Below, in pieces: positions 26,005 to 34,199 of a stretch of 64,000 bases of DNA. Origin of the DNA: an uncultured Porphyromonadaceae bacterium (GTDB taxonomy: Bacteria > Bacteroidota > Bacteroidia > Bacteroidales > Muribaculaceae). The position numbers and the translations under genes are program-made. Location of the stretch: NCBI GenBank assembly GCA_900547825.1, contig URII01000003.1, positions 1 to 64,000 of the forward strand, given 5' to 3'. Under the pieces are notes generated by a model. The model was given only the letters and a program-made list of their open reading frames with translations. It was not told where the DNA came from and did not search any database. Each line of letters opens with the position of its first letter. The first letter of the stretch is position 1.

Positions 26005-26030
26005 TGGATGTAGGTCGCTGTTCACGCATA

Positions 26031-26038
26031 CAAAGTTA
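26031..26038 (-). promoter_or_regulatory. -7 element of the fur-purA-DUF1015 unit
   Basis: TAACTTTG on the minus strand fits the consensus exactly. The expected transcription start (about 26025) leaves a leader of about 20 bases to the ATG at 26004. No convincing -33 at the usual distance. Confidence 0.6.
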
Positions 26039-26071
26039 TGTATTTTTTCCCAATTATTGCCCGTTTTTTCG

Positions 26072-26079
26072 TATGTTTG
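26072..26079 (+). promoter_or_regulatory. -7 element for the PASTA-rluD run
   Basis: TATGTTTG fits TAnnTTTG and points toward the PASTA gene, with a leader of about 130 bases. It is 34 bases from the divergent fur box, so the two promoters would share regulatory space. The -33 is not clear. Confidence 0.45.
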
Positions 26080-26213
26080 CAAAGAATTTGAATGAGAGGC
26101 TGTTATAGACTTATAATTAAAATCAGCTTACAACCGGCTTGACCGGCATAAAGCAATGAGCTGTATAAGTTTAAAGCAGTTCTTCAACTTTATTTGAACG
26201 AAACATAACAAAA

Positions 26214-26855
26214 GTGGGCACATATAATAAACCTAAATCGCCACGTCGCCGTAACGGATGCGTAACCCTGCTCATAAACCTGGGAGTGATGGCACTTATA
26301 GCTTTCGCATTGGGCTGGATAGCAATGGCGTGGCTCGACGTATGGACCGGACATGGCAAGACAGAGATTGTTCCCGACGTAAAAGGAATGTCGTATGAGC
26401 AGGCCGTTGACCGCTTAGGCGAGGACGGACTTGTTGTGGAGCTAAGCGACTCGGTGTATGACTCCACAGCACGCCCCGGAGCTGTAGTGGACCAGAACCC
26501 CAAACAGGGAGCAAAGGTAAAACCGGGCCGAACCATATATTTGGTGATAAACGCTGTTTCGCCACGCATGGTGACGGTGCCGGCCCTGACCGAAATATCG
26601 GCCCGCCAGGCACGTTCCATACTTGAAGGCCTCGGAGTGAAGCAGATTGTGGAACGCAGGGTAGTTTCGGAATACAAGGACCTCGTGGTAGGTGCCTCAT
26701 ACAAGAACCACCGGCTTACAGCCGGTGCGCGAATCCCGGTAAATGCCGTGGTCGTGCTTGAAGTGGGCGAAGGATGGCCCGAGCTCAACGACTCCATTCC
26801 AATGGACGACAAGACCCTAAACACCGTTACCGATGAGCCCCTCGGACTTGACTGA
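26214..26855 (+). CDS. Single-pass membrane protein with two PASTA domains
   Basis: This 213-residue protein starts at a GTG and has one membrane helix (about 18-42, VTLLINLGVMALIAFALGWIAMAW). Two PASTA domains follow outside: about 52-118 (IVPDVKGMSYEQAVDRLGEDG to GRTIYLVIN) and about 121-190 (VTVPALTEISARQARSILEGLG to VVLEVG). PASTA modules bind peptidoglycan or beta-lactam-like ligands in other bacteria, usually on Ser/Thr kinases or PBPs; here no kinase or transpeptidase is attached. Its 3' end overlaps the rluD-type gene by 23 bases. PASTA-rluD adjacency, often followed by ddl, is a Bacteroidales pattern; no ddl is present here. Confidence 0.85.
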   Translation: MGTYNKPKSPRRRNGCVTLLINLGVMALIAFALGWIAMAWLDVWTGHGKTEIVPDVKGMSYEQAVDRLGEDGLVVELSDSVYDSTARPGAVVDQNPKQGAKVKPGRTIYLVINAVSPRMVTVPALTEISARQARSILEGLGVKQIVERRVVSEYKDLVVGASYKNHRLTAGARIPVNAVVVLEVGEGWPELNDSIPMDDKTLNTVTDEPLGLD

Positions 26856-27927
26856 CACCTCCCTGCGCATAATCGTACCGGAGGGCTACCGTGCCGACGA
26901 GCCGGATGACGAAGAGAATCCCGACGGCCTCTACGAGCACTTCCGGTTCGTAGCCGACAAAGGCCAGCAACTGCTCAGAGTGGATAAATTTCTGGTAGCA
27001 CGATTGGAAAGGTCCTCGCGCAACCGCGTGCAGCAGGCTGCCGACGCAGGGTGCATCCTCGTTAACGGCAAGCCTGTGAAAAGCAACTACCGTGTAAAGC
27101 CACTGGACGTGGTGAGCGTGGTGATGGACCGCCCGCGTTATGAATTCGAGATAATAGCCGAGGATATCCCGCTTGACATAGTATATGAGGATGCACATGT
27201 GCTTGTGGTCAACAAACCCGCAGGCCTTGTAGTGCATCCCGGCCACGGAAACTATTCGGGCACTCTGGTAAATGCCCTCGCATGGCACTTCAAGGACAAC
27301 CCCGACTATGATGTGACCGATCCGCGTTTAGGCCTTGTGCACCGCATCGACAAGGACACATCAGGACTGCTTGTAGTGGCCAAGACCCCTGACGCAAAAA
27401 CCGATCTCGGACGGCAGTTCTTCAACAAAACCACCCGGCGCGAATATGTCGCCGTCACATGGGGTATTCCCGATCCTCCATCCGGGACAGTGGAAGGCAA
27501 CATCGGACGCAACCCGAAGGACCGGTTGCAGATGGCCGTGTTTCCGGACGGCAGCGAGGGGAAACATGCCGTGACCCACTATGAAACCATTGAAGCACTC
27601 GGACATGTGGCCGTGGTGAGGTGCAGGCTCGAGACAGGACGAACCCATCAGATCCGCGTACACATGCGCCACATAGGGCACCCGCTGTTCAACGACGCCC
27701 GCTATGGGGGCGACAAAGTGCTCCGCGGCATACGCAGCGCAACCTACAACCGGTTCATCGACCATTGCCTCGAGACATGCCCGCGGCAGGCACTGCATGC
27801 CCGAACCCTCGGCTTCCGGCACCCCGCCACAGGCGAGGAAATGGACTTTTCGGCACCTCTGCCCGAGGATATGGCAGCATTGATAAACCGTTGGCGTAAA
27901 TATACCGGTGGTAATTCCGGAGAATGA
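26833..27927 (+). CDS. RluA-family 23S rRNA pseudouridine synthase (RluD-like)
   Basis: This 364-residue enzyme has an S4 RNA-binding domain (about 55-115, DKFLVARLERSSRNRVQQAADAG) and a catalytic pseudouridine synthase domain. VVNKPAGLVVHPG, HRIDKDTSGLLVVAKT (catalytic Asp near residue 174) and ETGRTHQIRVHM are the family's motifs I, II and III. These resemble RluD, which modifies helix 69 of 23S rRNA, but the exact target base is inferred. The start at 26833 overlaps the PASTA gene; later in-frame starts are not obvious, and the extra N-terminal 50 residues are acidic and low in conservation. Confidence 0.93.
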   Translation: MSPSDLTDTSLRIIVPEGYRADEPDDEENPDGLYEHFRFVADKGQQLLRVDKFLVARLERSSRNRVQQAADAGCILVNGKPVKSNYRVKPLDVVSVVMDRPRYEFEIIAEDIPLDIVYEDAHVLVVNKPAGLVVHPGHGNYSGTLVNALAWHFKDNPDYDVTDPRLGLVHRIDKDTSGLLVVAKTPDAKTDLGRQFFNKTTRREYVAVTWGIPDPPSGTVEGNIGRNPKDRLQMAVFPDGSEGKHAVTHYETIEALGHVAVVRCRLETGRTHQIRVHMRHIGHPLFNDARYGGDKVLRGIRSATYNRFIDHCLETCPRQALHARTLGFRHPATGEEMDFSAPLPEDMAALINRWRKYTGGNSGE

Positions 27928-27949
27928 CCTTTTGTAGACAAACTGAGAT

Positions 27950-28951
27950 ATGCGTCGGTCAGAGTTCGAATTACTGCGCATCGTAAGCATGCTCATGGTT
28001 CTCGGAGTGCATTTCGACGGAGCCGCGCTCGACCTGCCGGCACCGGGCGGGTGGGCTGAATTCGGCATTCCGCGTGACATATGGCGCACCTTCTTTGAGG
28101 CATTCACAATCATAGGGGTAAACTGCTTCACTATGATATCCGGCTATTTCGGCATACGGCTGAGTGCTAAAGGAGTGTTCAACTTTCTGTTTCAGGCATT
28201 TTTCTTCTCCGTAGGGCTGTATGTTCTTGCTGTCATCACGGGGTATGCCCACTTTGACCTGCGGCAACTTGCCGACGCGGCGTGCATACTTACCCGCAAC
28301 GACCTGTGGTATGTACCAGCATATTTCCTTCTTATGCTTGCCTCCCCCTGGCTGAATGCAGGGGCTGAAACCATGAGTCAAAAGCGGTTTGCCACAGTGC
28401 TTGCAGCCATCATGGCGTTCACATTCTGGGGTGGATGGTGGAGAGGAATGCCGTTCAATGCCACCGGGTATACCCCCATACAGCTCATGACGGTATATCT
28501 CATAGCACGTTACATACGCCTCCACAACCCATTCAGTCGATACAGCCCTAAGAAAATAAGGATTTATGCCACAGCCATCTATCTGCTTTCCACCACAGGG
28601 ATAATAATTGCCGCCACACGCATGGATTTCACACATGTCTATGCCTACAACTCGCCATTGGTAATAATGGCCACAATAAGTTTCTTCTATATTTTCACCA
28701 CATTCCGGTTCAGCTCCCGGACCATAAATTTCATAGCTTCGTCAGCTTTCGCAGCTTATCTTATCCATAAGAATCCTCTGATATGGGGCGGGATTCTCAA
28801 GCCGTTCATGGCCGAAGCCTGGAAGTCGCTTGACCTCGGCATGTTCACACTATTGTATTTTGCTGCAATTATTATAGTATATGCAATATGTATGGCCGCT
28901 GATGCTGTAAGAAAATTCATTTACGGGCTAATCATCAAACCCATACATTAA
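27950..28951 (+). CDS. Acyltransferase family 3 membrane protein
   Basis: This 333-residue protein has about nine or ten membrane helices. It opens with RRSEFELLRIVSMLMVLGVHFDG, in which the Arg and His match the conserved positions of the acyltransferase-3 (OafA/WecH-like) family, which O-acylates sugars of surface polysaccharides or other carriers. The WGGWWRGMPFNATGYTPIQLMTVYLIARYI segment and the later FAAYLIHKNPLIW also fit. It starts 22 bases after the rluD-like gene, so it may be part of the same transcript. Neither donor nor acceptor can be named. Confidence 0.85.
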   Translation: MRRSEFELLRIVSMLMVLGVHFDGAALDLPAPGGWAEFGIPRDIWRTFFEAFTIIGVNCFTMISGYFGIRLSAKGVFNFLFQAFFFSVGLYVLAVITGYAHFDLRQLADAACILTRNDLWYVPAYFLLMLASPWLNAGAETMSQKRFATVLAAIMAFTFWGGWWRGMPFNATGYTPIQLMTVYLIARYIRLHNPFSRYSPKKIRIYATAIYLLSTTGIIIAATRMDFTHVYAYNSPLVIMATISFFYIFTTFRFSSRTINFIASSAFAAYLIHKNPLIWGGILKPFMAEAWKSLDLGMFTLLYFAAIIIVYAICMAADAVRKFIYGLIIKPIH

Positions 28952-29000
28952 TTTTATCGAATTTTCAGAATTATTGATATAAAAATATCCGTGATTTTTG

Positions 29001-29008
29001 TAACTTTG
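29001..29008 (+). promoter_or_regulatory. -7 element of the glycerol-phosphate-type acyltransferase gene
   Basis: TAACTTTG fits the consensus and lies 57 bases before the ATG at 29066. A TTG at 28974-28976 is 24 bases upstream, slightly long spacing. Confidence 0.65.
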
Positions 29009-29065
29009 TGAACTTTAACGAACTTAGGGGGAGTTTCAATTCCCCATCCACATATATCAAAGTCT

Positions 29066-30238
29066 ATGACAACGACCTCCCACGCAGCTCAGTTTGAAGA
29101 CATTGCGCCATATGACAACTCCCAGTTCCGCCAGAAAATGGCTGAGCTCGTAGAAGAACCGGGATTGGAACACGCCGTCAAATATGTGATGCCCGATGTC
29201 GACTATCCGGAATTTGTAAAGCAACTGCTCTCAATACCCGACAAAGAAACATTCCAGACCAAGGTCATGGCGCCGTTTTTGGAACTGCTCGCGCATAAGA
29301 CCTCTACAGGAATCTCAGCAAACGGACTTGACAATATAGCCAACGGAACTTCCTATACATTTATAACCAACCACCGCGACATAGTGCTGGATGCATCGTT
29401 TCTCAACCTTTGCTTCCTGCGCAACAGCATGCCCACATCGGAAGTGGCCATAGGATCCAACCTGCTGATATACGACTGGATCACCGATTTGGTAAAACTC
29501 AACAAAAGTTTTATTGTGAAGCGCAATCTGCGTGTGACCCAGGCATTGGAGGCCGCCAACCAGCTGTCGGCCTATATCCACTACACTATCAATACCAAAC
29601 ATGAAAGCGTGTGGATAGCACAGCGTGAGGGCCGTGCCAAGGATTCAAACGACATGACTCAGGAAAGCCTTGTAAAAATGCTTGCTCTTGCAGGGGAAGG
29701 ATCTATAGTGGACCACCTCTGTGAAATAAACCTGATGCCGGTATCCATATCCTATGAGTATGATCCGAACGACTACCTGAAAGCACGCGAGTTCCTGCTC
29801 AAGAAACTGAATCCCAAGTTCAAGAAGTCACAACGTGACGACCTGTTCAGCATGGAGACAGGTTTATTACAGCCCAAAGGCCGTATCCATTTCGAGCTTG
29901 CGCCCTGCATAAACCCGGAACTGAGAGCCATTCCGGCCAATGCCGACAAAGCGGAAGTGCTTCATAACGTATGCCGGATCATCAATGGCGCCATACACAG
30001 CGGCTACATGATTTATCCTATAAATTATTATGCAGCCGACAAACTCGGCGATACCGATGCATTCTCATCCCATTACACTCCGGAAGAAGCTGCCGAATAC
30101 GAACACTATTTCCAAAAACAGCTTGACAAAGTCACCGACGAGGTCGCATTTGATCCGGACAACCGCCGTTACATGCTTGAAATGATGTTCCGCATGTATG
30201 CCAATCCATTGCTCAATAAACTTGCGGCACAGAACTAA
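29066..30238 (+). CDS. Glycerol-phosphate-type acyltransferase (PlsC/PlsB-like domain)
   Basis: This 390-residue cytoplasmic or membrane-associated protein has an acyltransferase core. The NHRDIVLDASFL run (about 98-109) corresponds to the catalytic His/Asp block, although the His-Asp spacing is HRDIVLD rather than the strict HX4D. WIAQREGRAKD (about 188-198) matches block III, and LMPVSISYEYDP (about 224-235) matches block IV. It would transfer fatty acyl groups to a glycerol phosphate or related acceptor in lipid synthesis. No strong membrane helix is visible. It has its own promoter, and the next gene follows by 45 bases. Confidence 0.82.
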   Translation: MTTTSHAAQFEDIAPYDNSQFRQKMAELVEEPGLEHAVKYVMPDVDYPEFVKQLLSIPDKETFQTKVMAPFLELLAHKTSTGISANGLDNIANGTSYTFITNHRDIVLDASFLNLCFLRNSMPTSEVAIGSNLLIYDWITDLVKLNKSFIVKRNLRVTQALEAANQLSAYIHYTINTKHESVWIAQREGRAKDSNDMTQESLVKMLALAGEGSIVDHLCEINLMPVSISYEYDPNDYLKAREFLLKKLNPKFKKSQRDDLFSMETGLLQPKGRIHFELAPCINPELRAIPANADKAEVLHNVCRIINGAIHSGYMIYPINYYAADKLGDTDAFSSHYTPEEAAEYEHYFQKQLDKVTDEVAFDPDNRRYMLEMMFRMYANPLLNKLAAQN

Positions 30239-30283
30239 AAAGTATAGAGCACCCTCTCCGTCACACCCACCGACATAGATCTG

Positions 30284-31474
30284 ATGCGACTTCCCATACT
30301 GCTGTTTCTGGTATTCCTGACTGTAAATCTGCTTGTAGATATTTATCTGTGGCGGCGCATAAAGAAGTCAGGACACATACGGGGTGCCCGGGCATATGCC
30401 TGGAGCACAGCGGTTATGGTGTGTTACGCCGCTGTGATAGCAGCTTTCCCAAAACGCGGAGGCGACAACGGGGTCCTTCTCACCGTGATGTGGCTGCTGT
30501 TCGGCTATCTCAGCATATATCTGCCCAAATATGTCATAACTATATTCTGCCTCATATCATCCTTGCCTCAACTGTTCGGCCGCAGATCCCTGAAATGGAT
30601 AGCCGTGACGGGGTATGTGGCGGGGGGCTTATTGTTTGTCGGGATGTGGTGGGGCGCACTCATAAACCGGTTCAACATCAATGTCAACGAAGTCACCGTT
30701 GATATAAACGGACTGCCGGAGTCATTCGACGGATTCAGGATAGCCCAGATATCCGACCTGCATGTGGGAACATTCGGAAACGACACAGCTTTTGTAAGTA
30801 CCATCGTTGATAAAATAAACTCCCTGAAACCGGATCTCATAGTGTTTACCGGCGATATCGTGAACCGCCACACCGACGAGCTCATTCCGTTTGTAATGCC
30901 GTTGAGCCGCCTGACATCGCCCAACGGTGTGATATCCATACTCGGCAATCATGACTATGGCGACTATCACGACTGGCCCGACGCCGCATCACGCGACAAA
31001 AACAATGCAAATCTGGCATATCTTCAGAACGAAATGCACTGGACACTGCTCAAAGACTCATTCATTACTCTGCATAAAGGAAACGATTCCATAGTGGTCA
31101 TAGGCGTGGAAAACGTGGGGGACAAGCCGTTTCCCGTCTACGGATCACTCGCAAGGGCTTACCCTGCTACTTCCGACTCAGTTCCGAAAATCCTGTTAAG
31201 CCACAACCCGGCACATTGGACTGACGAAATAGCAGATAACCCACGCCACAACATAGCGCTTACACTCGCCGGCCACACCCACGCCATGCAGATAGAGCTG
31301 GGGGGAATATCCCCGGCCGCGCTACGTTACAGGACATGGGGCGGAATGTATGCAGATTCTGACTCAACACATTTATTATATGTAAACATAGGCGCCGGCA
31401 CAGTAGGTTTTCCGGCCCGCATAGGCGCCACACCAGAAATAGCACTCTTTACTCTAAGGCCAGCACGCCGATAA
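30284..31474 (+). CDS. Membrane-anchored metallophosphoesterase (YkuE/YaeI-like)
   Basis: This 396-residue protein has four hydrophobic segments in the first 130 residues and a calcineurin-type phosphoesterase domain after them. Metal-site motifs in order are ISDLHVGTFGND (about 156-167), VFTGDIVNRH (about 188-197), ILGNHDYGDY (about 220-229), LSHNPAHW and LAGHTHAMQ (about 330-338). The layout matches membrane-bound YkuE/YaeI-type enzymes, some of which cleave UDP-diacylglucosamine or related lipids, but the substrate here is unknown. The tex gene begins 11 bases downstream, so co-transcription is likely. Confidence 0.88.
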   Translation: MRLPILLFLVFLTVNLLVDIYLWRRIKKSGHIRGARAYAWSTAVMVCYAAVIAAFPKRGGDNGVLLTVMWLLFGYLSIYLPKYVITIFCLISSLPQLFGRRSLKWIAVTGYVAGGLLFVGMWWGALINRFNINVNEVTVDINGLPESFDGFRIAQISDLHVGTFGNDTAFVSTIVDKINSLKPDLIVFTGDIVNRHTDELIPFVMPLSRLTSPNGVISILGNHDYGDYHDWPDAASRDKNNANLAYLQNEMHWTLLKDSFITLHKGNDSIVVIGVENVGDKPFPVYGSLARAYPATSDSVPKILLSHNPAHWTDEIADNPRHNIALTLAGHTHAMQIELGGISPAALRYRTWGGMYADSDSTHLLYVNIGAGTVGFPARIGATPEIALFTLRPARR

Positions 31475-31485
31475 ACATCTGATAC

Positions 31486-33633
31486 ATGGTAAATCAACAC
31501 TCATTGATTATAAGCAAAGAGCTTAATATCATGCGTAAAAACGTCTCAGCGACAATACGTCTGCTTGATGACGGGGCTACAGTGCCATTTATTGCCCGCT
31601 ACCGCAAGGAAGCCACAGGTTCACTCGACGAAGTGACGATACACAACATCCTCATGCGCCATCAGGCATTGACGGAGCTATTCAAACGGCGCGAGTTCAT
31701 AATAAAGGCCATCAAAGAGCAGAAAGCTCTTACTCCGGAGCTACAGCAACGCATTGAGGAATGCATAGATCCGGCTGTACTCCAGGACATATACATGCCT
31801 TTCAAGCCCCGCAGGCGCACCCGTGCGGAGGCTGCCCGGGAAAAAGGACTTGAACCGCTGGCAAAAATCATAATGGCCCAGAATGCCGATGATCTGGACC
31901 GGTGCGCGAAAAAGTTCTTATCCGGACAAGATAACGGGGCCGAAACAATAGATGAAGCCCTTGGCGGCGCGTCGGACATAATAGCCGAATGGGTAAGCGA
32001 AAGTGAAAAAGCCCGCGCGATAGTAAGGGCCCGCTATGCCCGCAGCGCCACCATAACAGCTAAAGTAATCGCCGGTAAAGAGGACGAAGGACGCACATAT
32101 CAGAACTATTTCGACTACTCGGAACCATTACGCCTTTGCTCATCACACAGATACCTCGCCCTACGACGTGGTGAATCGGAAGGATTTCTGAAAATAAGCA
32201 TCAACATCGACGACGAGGAAATGACCGGACGCCTGTGCCGCATGTTTGTGAAACAGGGTGCATCCGAAGCTTCAGCCGAGTTTGTGCGCAATGCCGTCAA
32301 GGACGGCTACCGACGCCTTCTGCGGCCATCCATCGAAAACGAAGTGGCCGCCACAGTCAAGGACAAGAGCGACAACGCAGCCATAGCCATTTTTGCCGAC
32401 AACGTACGCCAGTTGCTTATGGCACCCCCGTTAGGGCGTAAACGAGTACTTGCCATTGATCCCGGATTCCGTACAGGCTGCAAGGTAGTGGCATTGGACG
32501 AACAAGGCAACCTGCTGGCCCACGAAGTGATATATCCATGTGCGCCGCACAACGATTTCTATACGGCCACCGACATAGTGTGCGGAATGGTCGACCGTTT
32601 CCGCATCGATGTGATAGCAGTGGGCAACGGCACCGCAGGACGTGAGACCGAAAACTTTCTTTCCTCGCTGCGCTATCCCCGACAAGTGTCTATAGTTATG
32701 GTCAGCGAACAGGGTGCAAGCATCTATTCCGCCTCGGAAACGGCAAGGCGCGAATTTCCCGACGAGGACGTCACAGTACGCGGAGCCGTATCAATCGGGC
32801 GCCGCCTTATCGACCCTTTGGCCGAACTCGTAAAGATCGACCCGCAGTCGATAGGGGTCGGTCAATATCAGCATGACGTCAACCAGACAAAACTGCATGA
32901 AGCACTTGACTTCACAGTGGAGAGCTGCGTGAATTCAGTGGGAGTGAACCTCAACACCGCTTCACGCGAACTTCTGGGATATGTGTCGGGCATAGGACAG
33001 CAACTTGCCGCCAACATTGTGGCATATAGGGCCGAACATGGCGATTTCACCGACAGGCGCCAGCTCATGGACGTGCCGCGCATGGGCGAAAAATCATTCC
33101 AGCAATGTGCGGGATTTCTCCGTATTCCCGGAGCGTCCAATCCGCTTGATGCAACAGGCGTGCATCCCGAACGTTACGAACTTGTGGAGCGTATGGCCGC
33201 CGACGCCGGAGTAACCACCGCTAAGCTCATCGGATCACGCAACACCTTGCACAGCATCGATATTGACATGTATGCCACAAAGGAGGCCGGCCTCCCCACC
33301 CTGCGCGACATAATCACCGAACTGGAAAAACCGGGACGCGACCCGCGCGGAGAAGTTGAGGAAACGGTATATGACGAAGGTGTACGCACCATAGCCGACC
33401 TGCATATCGGACAGATCCTTACAGGCAAAGTCAACAACATAACAGGTTTCGGCGCTTTCGTGGATCTTGGTCTTAAAGAAAACGGACTGATACACATATC
33501 GCAGCTTTCCGACAATTTCATATCCTCACCGTCGGAAGTGGTGAGAGTGGGCCAGACTGTAAAAGTCAAGATAATGGATGTAGACACGGCCCGCGGCCGT
33601 ATCACCCTAACACTGAAAGGAGTGCCGCAATAA
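31486..33633 (+). CDS. tex: Tex-family RNA-binding protein
   Basis: This 715-residue protein shows the full Tex layout: an N-terminal helical region (about 1-310), a YqgF/RNase H-like domain (about 322-450, RVLAIDPGFRTGCKVVALDEQG), a tandem helix-hairpin-helix region (about 490-560, SVGVNLNTASRELLGYVSGIG) and a C-terminal S1 RNA-binding domain (about 640-712, ILTGKVNNITGFGAFVDLG). The diagnostic SIGVGQYQHDVNQ run is present. Tex binds nucleic acid and affects transcription and stress tolerance in several bacteria. The ATG at 31486 is used; an internal Met in NIMRKNVSATIRLL is also possible. Confidence 0.95.
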   Translation: MVNQHSLIISKELNIMRKNVSATIRLLDDGATVPFIARYRKEATGSLDEVTIHNILMRHQALTELFKRREFIIKAIKEQKALTPELQQRIEECIDPAVLQDIYMPFKPRRRTRAEAAREKGLEPLAKIIMAQNADDLDRCAKKFLSGQDNGAETIDEALGGASDIIAEWVSESEKARAIVRARYARSATITAKVIAGKEDEGRTYQNYFDYSEPLRLCSSHRYLALRRGESEGFLKISINIDDEEMTGRLCRMFVKQGASEASAEFVRNAVKDGYRRLLRPSIENEVAATVKDKSDNAAIAIFADNVRQLLMAPPLGRKRVLAIDPGFRTGCKVVALDEQGNLLAHEVIYPCAPHNDFYTATDIVCGMVDRFRIDVIAVGNGTAGRETENFLSSLRYPRQVSIVMVSEQGASIYSASETARREFPDEDVTVRGAVSIGRRLIDPLAELVKIDPQSIGVGQYQHDVNQTKLHEALDFTVESCVNSVGVNLNTASRELLGYVSGIGQQLAANIVAYRAEHGDFTDRRQLMDVPRMGEKSFQQCAGFLRIPGASNPLDATGVHPERYELVERMAADAGVTTAKLIGSRNTLHSIDIDMYATKEAGLPTLRDIITELEKPGRDPRGEVEETVYDEGVRTIADLHIGQILTGKVNNITGFGAFVDLGLKENGLIHISQLSDNFISSPSEVVRVGQTVKVKIMDVDTARGRITLTLKGVPQ

Positions 33634-33644
33634 TTTAAAGAATC

Positions 33645-34043
33645 ATGGAAAATTCCGGGATCAGCGTTGAAGCCGTAATAGCCTTAGGATCCAATCACGG
33701 AGACAGATACGGCAATATAGCTTTGGCCGCTGAATATCTGGCATCGGAGCTAAAAGAGTTCAGCTGCTCTGAAATATATGAGACTCCGGCTCTCAACGGC
33801 ATTGACAACCCATATCTAAACGCTGTGGCATGCGGCACCACAACATTGCCATACGAGGCTCTGAATTCTCTGTTAAAGAATTGGGAGACTGCCCACGGCC
33901 GCACATCCGAGGCCAGGATGCGCCATGAAGTGACAATAGATCTCGACGTGGTGATGTATGGCGGAGCGGTAATACGTCCGGCCGACGCAGCAAGAGACTA
34001 TTTCACCCGCGGCTACAGCATGATAGACCACCCTGCCGAATAG
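33645..34043 (+). CDS. folK: 2-amino-4-hydroxy-6-hydroxymethyldihydropteridine diphosphokinase (HPPK), short form
   Basis: This 132-residue protein matches HPPK, which diphosphorylates the pterin before FolP. Signatures are ALGSNHGDRYGNIALAAEYL (about 13-32), SEIYETPALNGIDNPYLNAV (about 43-62, the substrate loop) and MRHEVTIDLDVVMYGG (about 93-108, the Mg2+ and ATP Asp pair DLD). The C-terminus is shorter than usual and lacks the familiar PHP..R.FVL..L ending, which is replaced by RDYFTRGYSMIDHPAE. It may be a divergent active form; ATP and metal residues are intact. It follows tex by 11 bases. Confidence 0.85.
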   Translation: MENSGISVEAVIALGSNHGDRYGNIALAAEYLASELKEFSCSEIYETPALNGIDNPYLNAVACGTTTLPYEALNSLLKNWETAHGRTSEARMRHEVTIDLDVVMYGGAVIRPADAARDYFTRGYSMIDHPAE

Positions 34044-34126
34044 TCCGGTCAGTGCGAAAATATCCATTGCCCGACTACTATTGAGGCCCCGCAATATCAG
34101 GTCAATATTGAATAAATGTGAAAACA

Positions 34127-34159
34127 TTGCGGGTATTAGGATTTCTTTTTCTAATTTTG
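34127..34159 (+). promoter_or_regulatory. Promoter of topA
   Basis: TTG (34127-34129) and TAATTTTG (34152-34159) are 22 bases apart, an acceptable Bacteroidetes match. The start codon at 34200 is 40 bases downstream. Confidence 0.65.
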
Positions 34160-34199
34160 TCCCCAGTTTTCGAAAACCATCTAATTGTGTTGATTTATC

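Noticed and set aside
26005..26082. Longer N-terminus for the Fur-family protein
   Set aside because: The -7 box at 26031-26038 lies inside it, and the sequence does not resemble a Fur N-terminus.
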